Shown piece by piece: positions 10,798 to 22,540 of a stretch of 64,000 nucleotides of DNA (the stretch's first letter is position 1; each line of letters starts with the position of its first letter). A program made the translations under genes and the position numbers. The DNA lies in contig MNCI01016355.1 in NCBI GenBank assembly GCA_015680685.1, forward strand, positions 26,372 to 90,371, read 5' to 3'. The stretch comes from Gnetum montanum. Lineage: Eukaryota; Streptophyta; Gnetopsida; Gnetales; Gnetaceae. The notes under the pieces were generated by a model, which was not told the DNA's origin, did not search any database, and saw nothing but the letters and a program-made list of their open reading frames with translations.

Positions 10798-12633
10798 GTT
10801 TTTTTTTTACACATTTTTTTTTTACAAATTTCTTTAACTTTTCTTGTTTTTTTTCTGCAATATCGTTTATACTTTTTCATTTCTTTTTGTGGTTGTTTGT
10901 TTTGTTAAGTTCGTCACCTAATAAGTGCTTCTAATGATGGTATGAACTGTATTCTATTGATTGCTAATGTTTGGTTTTTACCTTGGAGTTATAATGTTGA
11001 TACTAAGGTATGGTTCTTTTGATATAACAGGAAATGAGTCCACGTCACCCATGCATCCATGAATTTCTATGGTCTCTCTTGGCTTGGAACTGTAGATTCC
11101 CTTTCTTTAATAATAAAACTATTAACAAATTGGTAACCGGGCATTTCTCAAACCAAGGAAGGACTCAAGGATTGAAAAGGATATGACTTTAAGGGGATTT
11201 GATGCATTTGTGCTAGCTATTCTCTTGGGTGTTTGGATGTTTTCTTCTTGAGTTTTCCTTACCATTCCGACATTGATCCATTATTGGGAAGTTGAGCCAA
11301 TAAAAATAAGTCTTTGCATGGTGTGGTTCTCACGCATAAAAAAAAGTGAGAATTCAAAGCACATCCCTTAGATAAAATAATCATCTAGGCTACAAGCACT
11401 AGTTATGGAACTAAACAAACATATTCCCTCTAACTAAGGCCCTCTCTCACTTCCTACTTTTCCCTTTCTCATTTCCTCAGAATGGTGGTGACTCTTTGGC
11501 GAAAGCATTCTTGTTACTTCAAGTAGATGGATTGGCCAAGTGTATTAATGTGAAGTCACTAGATGTGGATTGTTTGAGGCTAGATTTGGAATGGTATCTA
11601 CTTAGTCACATTAACCATACATACACAAGGGGTTGTACACCACCTTGTTCTTGGGACTCCATTCCATTCTCTTCTTCCCATCATTCTTTCTCCACTTTCC
11701 ACCTCATTGCTAGTTGTATCAGCAGTCTATATCTTGGTTGATGCATTGTTTTCTTTTTTGGTAAATTGTTGTGGTTAAGACTTTAACTCTTGCTTCCGAA
11801 TGACATTTCTGGAGCCTACAGACTCTTTGAATGTGGGATTGTTAGGGCATTAAGGGCATGAGCCTGCTTTGGGAAGGACCCATTGGAATTCCTATTTGGT
11901 GCATCAGTTAACTTCTTTCCCTTAAACATTTCTACAATCAACATTTTTTTTGTTCATTCCCATCTCTGACATCCATTTTATTGGCATTTCCATTGTTTCT
12001 TTTTCTCTATATTTCTTATTCCTTATCTTTTTTCCATTCGATCGCTACTAGAGGATCGCTCTTATTCATGGGGATCTTGGTCCAATTTTTTCAATTTTCC
12101 TAACCCCTACACCTTGGGTAGTCACTATTGTTATATCTCTAGAATCCGTATTAGCCATATCACAACTCAGCCAATGGACCTTACACCAAGGCAAGGTATC
12201 AACTGTATTGTGATTTACTTATCTTTGCTCATATGTGACTGTGTTGTGTGTGTAGATGGCAATCATACAGCAATGGACTAGATCTGGAGGAAACACTCAG
12301 GATGGACTAGTGCTGGAACAATTGTGCAAGGAACAAGATTGATGGCGTAGTTATGGATGGACAATGGAAGGCGCAATCCTGGCGTCGGCAGCAACATGTC
12401 TTCTTCTTTTCTCTCTCTCTCTTCTTTCTTAGCTAGAAAATAAGGTTGGATGTCAATTGTATATAGTGTTTACTCTCGTGGTCATGAACACTAATATTGT
12501 CATGTATTATAATGATTGATTCGTTAACACATCATCCCATTCACCATTAGTTGTCATTCAAGTCAATAATCCCATACCTTTCCAATATTTTGTAAGGAAC
12601 TCAAGGGCAAGTTTTCATTCAGTCATGGGGGTA
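10798..12633 (+). other. Element 1 3' untranslated region and polypurine tract
   Basis: About 1.8 kb without an ATG-initiated ORF. It begins with T-rich sequence and contains a conserved hairpin (11325-11354), a stretch similar to element 2 at protein level (11496-11741), and a block around 11845-11890 (GAGCCTGCTTTGGGAAGGAC) conserved in elements 2, 4 and 6. It ends with the purine tract CATGGGGGTA at 12624-12633, where plus-strand priming would have begun. Confidence 0.75.
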
Positions 12634-13152
12634 TCATGAGCCGCGATATCGCATACGCGATATCGTGTCCTACCTCATCTTCTATAAATTAGAGGCTACA
12701 CCCTTTGTTTCAGGTAGTAAGACTTCGATCCTTAGCCAAACTCTTGTAGTTTTATTAGTCCAGAGTTAGAATAATTTCTGTGTGCCCGCAGTTGGAGTCA
12801 TAGAGTGAACGGATCTTTNCAGGATTTGTACAGCAAGTGGGAACAAATACCGGTGTTAAGAACATTTAGAACGTAGTTAATGAATAGTTAATGTAAGTTA
12901 GTCACTTAGTTCTCTCTCCCTTCCTTTATTAGCATAAGACATAAAAAATATAAAAGCTATAAAAATCATATACCTCAAGCTTACTTAACCATACAAGTGT
13001 GACAATATAAGTAAGTTTGGGAAGACAACGATTGATTAACCCTGAGTGTTCCATTAAGGCACGTAAGCACTTAGTCCTTGGAGTTTGACCAAATCGTGCA
13101 TGAAATGCTCATATTTGTATGGTTGAGTGTAGGGGTACCTCGCCACTCATCA
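12634..13152 (+). repeat. Element 1 3' LTR, shortened at an assembly N
   Basis: 519 bases, starting TCATGAG (one change from the terminal TGATGAG) and ending CTCATCA. It lacks ~262 bases corresponding to 5606-5867 of the 5' LTR, exactly at the N at 12819. Confidence 0.9.
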
Positions 13153-13325
13153 AATCTCAAAGAGCTTAGGGGTCAGAGAGAATAGCTAACTTAGGCTATT
13201 CAAGCCTATCATGAGAACTTGAAGGAGGAAATTAACAAGAAACCTTTCCACAACAGGAAAAGAAGATGGATCAAAGATTAAACTACTAAGTCCCCTCTTA
13301 TTTTCCCATGTTTAAAGCTTTCCTA
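13153..13325 (+). repeat. Dispersed repeat copy R2, right part
   Basis: Continues the 5354-5406 segment after element 1; the first bases AATCT are the right TSD. Similar to 2913-3085, ending at TTTAAAGCTTTCCTA. Confidence 0.75.
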
Positions 13326-13528
13326 TATATAGTATTGATGGTTTGGTATGTGTGTTATTTCTATCCCTATGACCTAGTGTATGCATGATATTTTTATGGA
13401 GTATTTTTATTATAGAACCCACTATGTTATTGGATATGCTTATTGTGCAATGTGTGTTGACTTTTTTATTTTATTAGATTTTGGTTTGTTTTGAAGCTTT
13501 TTTTAGGTTGGATGTATGAGGTATTACA
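13326..13528 (+). repeat. Chromovirus 5' LTR, terminal ~200 bases only
   Basis: Similar to 44455-44647, the end of the full chromovirus LTR, and finishes with GTATTACA, the decayed form of the usual TGTTACA end. It is the left limit of the oldest layer of the nested stack. Confidence 0.7.
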
Positions 13529-13546
13529 TAGTGATATCAAAGTAAG
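13529..13546 (+). other. Chromovirus primer-binding site (initiator Met tRNA), decayed
   Basis: TGATATCAAAGTAAGC at 13532 compares with the standard TGGTATCAGAGCAAGG of plant chromoviruses; the differences are mostly G-to-A and C-to-T. It begins three bases after the LTR end. Confidence 0.7.
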
Positions 13547-14198
13547 CTACTCTAATCGATATAAAATGTTGTGATACTTACATTTGTAGATGTAGGTATT
13601 AAAGATGTTTGCTAGATGGGGATCAAGTTTAGTTAGATCATGTTATAAATGAGACCCAAGTAGCTCTTGGTACATGGACTAAAATATTGGAAATTAGTCA
13701 AGCATAGTCAATGAGTATAAAGATTGATTCCATCCATCACCATTACATTAGATAGGCTAGTGGGATAGGATAGAGAGCCTAGGATTGGTTGTGCACTCAA
13801 ACAAATTAATCATTGGACATGTAGTTAAACATTATTATGGAAAAAAATGGTATGATCTTAAACCTTCCTATATTATTTTTATTTTATCTTAGTATTATTC
13901 ATTTATTTTTAGGTTGTAGTATCATGTCCTGATTAGCTATTCCATGTTTTCTTCTTCATCTACGGTTGTTAGTACATTCTACAAGGGGCCATGAAACTTG
14001 GATAGAATAAATATGTAGGGATGTACTAGTGATATTGTAAGGAAGATAGTAGATTACTTACTTTTATGTGATGGATCTTAGTGATTATCATATCATTTTG
14101 AGCATGGATTGGCTATAATAGTTTCATGCAAATTTGGGCTACTAGTAAAAGCTTCCAAGATTACACATAGCTAATGGATACTAGATAGAAATCTAGAC
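13547..14198 (+). pseudogene. Chromovirus gag/protease remnant, internally deleted
   Basis: The end of this segment corresponds to the chromovirus region DFSDYDIILSMD-LS, read most clearly in the copy at 39120-39175; little of gag remains, so about 1.5 kb seems deleted. TAGAC at 14194-14198 is the left TSD of element 3. The chromovirus resumes at 40152. Confidence 0.6.
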
Positions 14199-15045
14199 TA
14201 TTAAAACAAGAGAGTATGTAGCATATGATATGTAATGGGCCATGGTCATGCCTATAAATACCAATCCATCATCATGTCGAAAGAAAGAACTTTTAACCAA
14301 TCCTTAAGAAAGAACTTTTAACCAATCCTTAGCAAAATTCTTACGATTTGTTTTTGTAACTTAGTCTTACAGTTAAAGTGAATGTTTGCAATGTGGTGAA
14401 CTACAATTGTATGGAGTTTTTATTCGAGTGGATTATTTTAAACATAATTCATGACCAATAATAAAGATCAAGACTATTTTACATCATTGCAACATTTCAC
14501 TTAGCTTAATTTTTCTTTTCAGTATATTTACTTTTATTATGTCCTCTACACTTTCTAAGCACTTTACTTTTTAAACGTTCTTTATAAAAGAAATATAAGT
14601 TCAACTAGATTTGAGTAGAACATGTAATTGTTTGGTAACCCAGTAGTGACTTCACTTGATTCACTTAGTAGTAAATTCACTTGGTAAACCCAGTAATAGT
14701 TACATTAGTGCAATACGTGTATGGAAAGCTAGGAATGGATACTTATCATCATAGGCTAGAATAGATTTACATTTATATCACACTTAGACTTAGAATATAT
14801 TATCATTTTTACCATGATAATGCTTATTCCTAATCCAAGCCAAAAAGCATCATCATATCATATACCTCATTAAGAGTTAAACCATACAACTTGCACGTCG
14901 CTAACTTTATGTGAAAAGACAATGATCACAAATAGAACATCAACTACTTGTATACTTACATTTTCCATTCATGACTGATGATCAGGTTTCACATGAACAC
15001 TTGTGACTTGCATGATTAAGTATTAGAATATCCAATTGCTCATCA
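14199..15045 (+). repeat. Element 3 5' LTR
   Basis: 847 bases starting TATTAAAACAAGAG (TGATAAATAAGAG in the 3' LTR) and ending CTCATCA, TATA box at 14253. About 65 bases of U3 present in the 3' LTR are missing before the TATA box. A 26-base AAAGAACTTTTAACCAATCC-type sequence is tandemly repeated at 14283-14331. Confidence 0.8.
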
Positions 15046-15065
15046 TTGGCACCATTGTTAGGGAA
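15046..15065 (+). other. Element 3 primer-binding site
   Basis: TTGGCACCATTGTTAGGGAA directly after the LTR. It resembles TGGCGCCGTTGCCGGGGA, the complement of the plant tRNA-Asp 3' end as I recall it, with changes mainly of the C-to-T/G-to-A type. Elements 2 and 5 have related sites at the same place. Confidence 0.65.
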
Positions 15066-15160
15066 TGTGTTAATGTTTGCTAGTTAGTTGATTTTTACAA
15101 AGTTCATTATATCATGTATCATAAAGTTCATTTTTTACACTTAAGCATCAAAAACTTAAC

Positions 15161-15943
15161 ATGGCTTCTACAACCAAGGAAAAATCTCCACATGCTACTG
15201 AATTTAATAAAATTTATGACAAGGATTATAATGAAGAAGATTGGAGTCCATCAATGCAAACTAGGATTTCCTATGCTCTACTAATCCTTAATATCTTGGC
15301 TTCACATTTATTTTTCATTAGGATGAACAACTTAGATGGAGAGATTTATAAGAAAATATTATCTTACCATTGGAATGTTCAGTACCATTAATACTTCAAG
15401 AAACTCTTATGAGCTCAAACCTTGGCCATGTGCGAGAAGGCTACCATATCACCAAACAGATGACTAGGCCATACCAAGCAATGAAGGCTCAGGCAAGAAC
15501 GGATGCTATCATGAAGACAAGACATAAGCATGACAAGGGAGAGAAAGCACCTCAAACTATTATCCTAGAAGAAAAAGAAGATTTTATATTCTAAGTTAAA
15601 ATATTTTATGAAACTCATGGGTCTCATTCTCAAACACTAATTGTTCACATTGAAGATTCCATTAAGATAAAATTACACTCAACTCTTGTAGAAACCCCTA
15701 GAAGAGATAAGGAAGAGTCTAGGCTTAGGAGGAATTCAAGGCCTAAGTGCTTCAGTGAATCTAAAGGGGATGAATCAAGGAGTTACAAGAGGAGAACCAT
15801 CTAGCATTGTTCTTCAATCCCTTCATCCTATTCATCACATTCATCTACAAATTTTGGTAAGAGAGAACAAAGGTTGAGGAATCATGATGGGGAAAGAAGA
15901 AGAGACCATGAGAGATATGCATATAGAAGAAGGCATCCTGATG
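15161..15943 (+). pseudogene. Element 3 gag, N-terminal part
   Basis: ATG at 15161 about 100 bases after the PBS. The first frame (76 residues) contains FFIRMNNLDGEIYKKIL, equivalent to FILHQDEQLHWHDLEGNI of element 2. Further frames are lysine/arginine-rich up to the insertion (RRRHPDEE). The gene continues after element 2 at 25876. Confidence 0.75.
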
Positions 15944-15948
15944 AAGAG

Positions 15949-16792
15949 TGATGAGCAGTGAGGTATCCCTAGGCTTAACCATACGAATACAAGTGTACAC
16001 GCATGATCAGGTCAAATTCCAAGGACTAAGTGCTTATGCACCTTTACAGAACCTGGATGGGTTAGTCAATCGTTGTCTTCCCAAGCTTACTTGTATAGTG
16101 TGATTGTATGGTTAAGTAAACTTGAGGAATATGATTTTTTATATATTTTTATGTTTTATGTCCTAGTGCTATAAAGGAAGAAGTGAACTAATTAAGTAAC
16201 CAATTTAATTTAACTAATCGACTATGCTCTAACTAGTCCTAACACCACATCTATTCCCACATGCTATACACATCCTAAACTAGTGCAACACTAGTTGGAT
16301 TACCAAACGCTAATCGTGACTGGATTACCAAGTGTTCCACGCATGCTTGAAGTGGTCGTACTAAGTGTGTTTACTTGAGGGAGTTAAAAAGGGGAGAGAG
16401 AAAATATTAATTAATTAAGAAAACATTAAATAATTGTAAATAACATTAAATAAGCAATTTTGAATACTACAAGGTCTATCACAAAGTTCGTTTTTATTTT
16501 TGACCACAATGTGTGCTCAAGTACACAGTGCTCGAATAAAGATCCGTTCACTTTATGACTCCTACTGTAGGCACTCAGAAATAATTCTAACTTTGAGAAG
16601 GGAAAAAGGAAAGAGTTTGGGTAAGGGACTAAGACTAATTAACCAACTCCTCAAACCAAGTGCACCCACCTTTTATTTATACGCAACAAGACATGCCTCG
16701 ATATCGGATGTTCGATATTGCTTAGAAGGCTCCAATATTGCATACCCAATATCGCAAATGTGATATTGCAGCCCCGATATTGTGCCTCATCA
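15949..16792 (-). repeat. Element 2 3' LTR
   Basis: 844 bases, TGATGAG to CTCATCA, with reversed TATA box at 16674-16681 and five or more GATATC/GATATTG palindromes at 16698-16780. The reversed polypurine tract TACCCCCA follows at 16793-16800. Confidence 0.92.
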
Positions 16793-16800
16793 TACCCCCA

Positions 16801-18678
16801 GGACTAAATGAAAACTCATCCTCGAGTTCCTTACAAAATATTAGGAAGGTGTCGGATTATTAACTGAATGAGAACTAACAACAACAGGGACTAACAAACT
16901 CAAAGTGCCCGATGAACGGATCGACAAACATATTACAACATTGGTGTTCACACCCTTTGTGGTGAGCACTATACATAGATGACATCTGAACCCTCATTTG
17001 ACAACTTGAAGAGAAAGATAGAGAGAAATGAAATTGAGGCACGTTGTTGTCGATGTCAAGAATGTGTACCCCGTTGTTCATCCATAGCCACATGACCAAA
17101 CTTGTTCCTTTCATAAATGCTCCATCTCCAGTCCATCCTGTGTGCTTCCTCCTATCCTAGCCCATTGTTCATGTAATCGCCATCTATACACACAACATAG
17201 TCATGAATTAGCAAGGATAGATAAGCCACAATGCAGTTGATACCTTGCCTCAATGTAAGCACATTGGCTGGGTTGTGGATATGGCAGATACTGGGTTAGA
17301 GGTTCTTAACTGATAACTACCCAAGGTGTAGGGGTGAGATATGTGATTGAATGAAAAAAATTGTGACAAGGCTCCCATGACTAAGAGCAAACCTCTGGTA
17401 GCGATAGGGTGCAAAAACTAAAGGAATAATGAAGATGAGGGAAATAACAACAGTGAAGCCAATAAAATGGATGTCATGGATGGGTATGAAACAAGAAATG
17501 GTTGATTGCAAAGAATGATTAAGGGGAAGAATTTAAAAATTGCACCAAAAAGGAATGCTAGTGGGTCCTCCCCAAAGTAGGCTCATGCCTTTTATGCCCT
17601 GACAGACCCGCAAACCAAAGAGTCCATAGGCTCTTGGAATGACATATGAAAACAAAGGTTAAGAACTTACCCACAAGAGTTTACCGAAGACTAACAATGC
17701 GTCAACCAAGATGTAGACTATTTATAAAACCAGCAATGAGGTGGAATATGGAAAGAAATATGTAAAGGAAGGAGGAAATGGAATGGAATCCTAGAGCAAG
17801 GTTGTGTAAAGTCCCTTGTTTATTATGTGGTTAAGCTGATTGGATAAAATTCATCCCAAGTCTAGACTCACCAACCACATCCAGTGACTTCGCATCAATA
17901 CATTTGACCAACCCATCCTCATGAAGCAACAAGAATGTGTCCATCGAGTCACCACCATTCCAAGGAGAGAAAGATAGGAAAACAAGAAGCGAGAAAGGGC
18001 GTTAGGTAGAGGGAACCTTCAGGCATGGGTAACATGTCTTTCTAGTGCCATAACCAGTGTTTGTAGCCCATGTTTCTTTATTACGTCTAAGGCGTGTGCT
18101 TTGAATTCCAAATAGTTGTTTTTTTTTTTGCATGAGAACCACAGCATGCAAAGACTTATTTAGATTCATTCAACTTTCTAATATTTGCTCAATAGCAGAA
18201 TGGTAGAAAATCCATGAAAAGCATCTAAGTACCCAAGAGAATAGCCAACACAAGTGTGTCAAATCCCCTTGAATTTATACCCTTTTCAACCATTGAATCC
18301 TTCCTTGGTTTGAAGAATACCAAGTTACCAATTCATTAATAAGTTTAGAAAAAGGGATAGTACAGTTCCAAAGCCAAAGGAGACCACAGTGTTGAATGGA
18401 TGAATGGACGACATGGACTCATTACCTATTTTATCAAAAGAACCATATCTTAGTATTAACATTGAAGATCAAAGGTAAAAATCAAACATTAGCAATCAAC
18501 ATTATTATAGCCCAACCCACCATCATGAGCACTTATTATATGATGAATGAAAGTAAATCAAACAAAGAAATAGTAAGAATGTGAACAATGGTGTCAAACA
18601 AAAATAAGTAAAATTGAAAAGATGTGTAAAACAAAAATGTGTAAAAAAAATACAAAAAGAGCTGAGGGCTTAGAATGG
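16801..18678 (-). other. Element 2 3' untranslated region
   Basis: Homologous to 10798-12633 of element 1, read on minus. It includes the conserved block near 17565-17590 and the 3'-UTR hairpin region at 18110-18165, where the loop has become T/A-rich. A frame at 17944-17702 parallels 11496-11741 of element 1 at the amino-acid level, with one stop. Confidence 0.75.
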
Positions 18679-19751
18679 TTAGCATTGGTGGCCATCTCCC
18701 CCAAAACTGAGGTGGAAGGAGGATATCTGAAATAACAAGCAGGGTTGTCCACCAATAGAGGTAATATGAATACTAGCTATTCTAGGCTCATGGAAAGGTT
18801 TGGTTTGTTGGATGTTAACCAATAATTTCTTATCTAGGCTCTCAGGTTTGTAAATCATCATGGCTCCTGAAGGAAAAGTTGCATGAATATATAAGATCCT
18901 TCCCATAGGGTTTAAAATTTAGTACATTGTGGCATGCGTGTGGGGTTCCAATAAAGAACCTTATCTCCTGGTTGGTACTTAACTTTTCTAATTTTCAGGT
19001 CATGACATCATTTGTTAAAAGCCTTATGTAATTCATTAGATGACAGGGTGACTAATTGATTCTCATCTAGTAGGTTAAGGTTCATTAACCATTCTTTTTG
19101 TGCTAGATTAAGGTCAAGGTTGAGATCACATACCATAGATAGTGTACAAAGTTTTGCTTGAATCAGAAGCATTGGGAGTTTTCCGTACACTAACTCTTAG
19201 GGAGAGTAGCCTATAGGGAGTTTCCATGTGGAGCAGTATGCCCAAAAAGCATCGTTTAGTTTGGTGCTCCAGTCTCACCTATATTTGCTAATGGTTCTTG
19301 TCAATATTTTTGTAATCTTCTTATTGGTTACTTCCGCTTGACCATTCACTTGAGGATGGTATGGTGTAGTTAGTTTGTGTTCAACTCCTAAGCATTGCAT
19401 CAACTTTCAAAAAGTCACACCTATAAAATGTGTGCCATTTCCAGAAATAAGTGCACGAGGCATGCCAAACCTATTAACGATTTGTTGTAGAACAAATTGT
19501 GTAGTGGTAGACAATGTACAATCCATAACAGTGGTTGTTTCTATCCATTTTTTGAAATAGTCAATGGCAACACCAATGTAGGCTTTTCCATTGGACATTG
19601 GTGTAATAGGCCCCATAAAATCAATTTCCCATATGTTGAAGGGTTCTAAAGGTTGAATCCATTGGTGTGGACCCTCCATCCTAGCAGTCATTCCCCCATC
19701 ATGTTGGCAACGCTCACAAGATTGGATGAAATGATGAGCGTCCTGGAACAA
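18679..19751 (-). pseudogene. Element 2 integrase
   Basis: On minus the zinc-binding part reads HHFIQSCERCQHDGG at 19730, then the core [18 protein letters not shown] with the first catalytic aspartate kept. The second aspartate is lost (SGNGTHF). The remaining core and the C-terminal domain (FPSGAMMIYKPESLDKKLL) run to 18679 with frame changes. It joins cDNA to target DNA in the living relative; this copy cannot. Confidence 0.85.
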
Positions 19752-21500
19752 TGTAGGCTAATAATATCCTGCAAGTAAGATTTTAATGGTTGTTTGTCTC
19801 CCAGCTTAATGACCCCCACAAGGGCCTTCATGTGTGACTTGGAGAACTCTTAATTGATCTACATCGGGAACACACCATCGAACCAAGCCATCGAGACATA
19901 CTTTATACATTTGTCCATTGATTTCCATAAAATACTTGGCTTGGTGAAGAAACTATTGTTTTTTTTAACATCTAACTCTTGTGGTGTTTGTTGTGTAAGG
20001 AGATAGGTAAGAATGCTACTATACAAATTTGTTTCCATGGTTAATTCATTATTTACTACACTTGCAAAGAGGAATTCATTTGGAAAGTGATCAGAAAGTG
20101 AATATTCATCCTCTTTGTTGTCCCATCTTAACCGAGATAAATGATTAGCAACAACATTCTTGGTGCCTTTACGATCAATCATTGTAAGATTGAACTCTTG
20201 TAAGATTATGAGCCATCATATGATGTGAGGGCTCACCATTGGTCTATTTAGCAAAAACCGTATTGCACTATGTTCTGTGTGTACAAATACCTTATAGCCC
20301 AATACATAGTGCCTAAACTTATCTAGTGCAAACACCATAGCCATTAATTCATTTTCCATTATGGTGTAATTGAGTTGTGCACTAGCAATACTTTGACTTG
20401 AATAGTGAATGTAATAGGGTCATTTTTGGTCATCTAACTATGTAAGTACAGCTCCTAAAGCAAAGTTGGACATGTCAGTCATTATATGGAAGGGTCTAGA
20501 CCAATCAGGAGCTTGTAGAATAGGTGTTTCTACAAGCTTCTGTTTCAAAGTTTTAAAAGCTAACTCACATTCTCTAGTCCATTCAAAAGGTACATCCTTT
20601 TTCGTTAGTTTAGCCAATGGTTTTGCAACCCTTAAAAAGTTCTCTATGAATCTCCTATAATAGCCAGTGTGTCCAAGGAATGATTGGATGTCTTTTACAG
20701 TTTCAGGTTGGTGCATGATTCCTTTGATGACTTTAATCCTTTTGGGGTCTACCTCTATCCCTGTTTGTAAAATCTTATGCTCTAATACTATGCCTTCTTG
20801 GACCATTAAATGGCTTTTTTGCCAGTTGAGCCTTAAATTGATTTCAACACATCATTTTAGTACTTGCTCTAATTGGTCCAATGCTTGATTGAAGTTCACT
20901 CCGTAGGTGGATAAATCATCCATGAAGACCTCCACACCATTTCCTATTTGTTGTTGGAAGATAATTAGAACCAAATGTTGAAACGTTGTAGGAGCATTGC
21001 ACAAGCCAAACGACATCTGTTTGTATGCAAATGTCCCCCAAGGACTTTTGAACGTGGTTTTGGCTTAGTCTTCTGGTGCTATTTGGATTTGGTTGTATCC
21101 ACTGTATCTATCCAGAAAACTATAGTAGCGATGCCCTACAATGGTGTCTAAGACCTGGTCGATGAATGGCAATGGAAAGTGGTCTTTGAATGTTGCCATG
21201 TTTAGTAGCCTAAATTCTATACACACCCTCCATTTACCTCCCTTCCTGGGCACAATAACTAGTGGACTAACCCATTTACTATTAGCAATGGGGTAGATGA
21301 AGCCACCTTTTAGAAGTTATTCAATTTCTTCTTTAACCACTTGCTTCAGCTTTGAGTTCAATTGCCTTTGCAATTGTCATCGAGGCTTCATGGAGGGGTT
21401 AGTGTAAATCCTATGTTGGCATATCCTAGGGTCTATTCTAGTTAATTCGGGATATGACCAAGCAAAGGATTTCGACCATTTGTTCACCATATTTAGTAGT
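19752..21500 (-). pseudogene. Element 2 reverse transcriptase and RNase H
   Basis: RT begins near 21500 on minus. The palm includes RKGGKWRVCIEFRLLN (21250) and FLDRYSGYNQIQIA. The catalytic box is intact as VEVFMDD at about 20925. The connection reads FLGHTGYYRRFIENF (20680). RNase H follows with FALGAVLT and a SIASAQLNYTIMENELMAM stretch. The tail IDRKGTKNVVANHLSRLRW lies at 20180-20120, and the linker to integrase, missing in element 1, is present here. Confidence 0.85.
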
Positions 21501-22540
21501 CTCTCTTTTTATTGAGGAGTGAGCCTAGCATTAATAATTATCGATTTTCCATTCTTGAGAAATGTGTACTCCATACCAATGGGCAATGATTTTAACTTCA
21601 GGGGCTCTTGCTTAAAGTTGTCAGGGATTTCCAACTTTCCCCAATTGATATTTTCAATGTCAAGACTTAGAAGTTGGCAATGGACTTGCTCTAATGTATC
21701 TATGCTATCGATGTAAGCGCAAGTCAAACCCCCAGTTGGTTCCATACATATAGTTGAGTTGCTCTCTTGGTCAGTTGTTAGCCACTATGTGCCTTCCTAT
21801 CTTGTGGCTGCCGCATATAGGCATATTTGCATGTTAGTTACTTGTGCACACTGGTTGCATGTAGGAAATGTTAAACATTGTACAAACCAAGATTTCTACA
21901 CTCAACTACACCCTGTTTCACTGTATGCGATGTATAGAAATTTCTTCTTCTTGATCTTTCCAAACATATTTTCCTTTGATATCTCTAGGGAAAGATCATG
22001 TATTCCTAGGAATGTGTCAATTGTGCTTAGTCATGCTCTTCCCATTATTATTGGGAAGTCCCCCTTACAATTGTTAACTTGAATCACTAGGAAGTCGGCT
22101 AGATATGACCATCCACAAATAGAAGTAACAATGTCCTTCACTAGTCCTAATGGGATAGTGATGGATTGGTCGGCCAACTCTAAATGAATGTTACTCTTTT
22201 TTAGTGGAGACAGGTTCCAGGCTTTATACATTTCTTAAGAGATTAAGTTGACACCAGAACTTAAATCCAAAAGAGCTTTCCATAGCTCATTCCCAATGAT
22301 TTGTAATTATATAAGAGGACTCCCAGGATCAGAGAATTTCCTAAGAAGATGGCTAGCCTTAATCCAATTGGTAATGGCATGCATCAACATGACGGTGTGC
22401 ATTGAATGTGTCCTTTGGTTTGAAGGGAGTTCTAAAGTTTTGTATGATGGTGAGACCTTTGGAGAGTTAGTCGCTTATGACTGTAAGGACTTGTTTGGAC
22501 TATTGGTCCTAAAGAAAGGTCTCTTCTTTGTGTGATTTTC
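21501..22540 (-). pseudogene. Element 2 protease and RT linker
   Basis: The frame 22231-22031 (MYKAWNLSPLKKSN) follows the protease active site. The site itself, read at about 22275-22250, is ALLDLSSGVN instead of ALLDSGSRVN: the D is kept but the D-S-G triad is broken by transitions. The linker frame 21745-21509 ends in KSIIINARLTPQ. Confidence 0.8.

Larger units (their letters stand above)
5407..13152 (+). mobile_element. Element 1: Athila/Tat-type Ty3/gypsy LTR retrotransposon, degraded
   Basis: Complete LTR-to-LTR copy. Both LTRs begin or end with the TGATGAG/CTCATCA inverted repeat, and AATCT is duplicated at 5402-5406 and 13153-13157. Order is LTR, gag remnant, protease, RT, RNase H, integrase, ~1.8 kb 3' UTR, purine tract, LTR, all on the plus strand. 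The pol linker (VIINARL, then FAWSYLELIGIDP) resembles the Athila/Tat branch, and no chromodomain is present. The PBS and N-terminal gag are deleted, frames change around 7730 and before 10360, and catalytic residues are lost, so it cannot move by itself. Two single Ns (9708, 12819) hide missing sequence. Confidence 0.9.
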
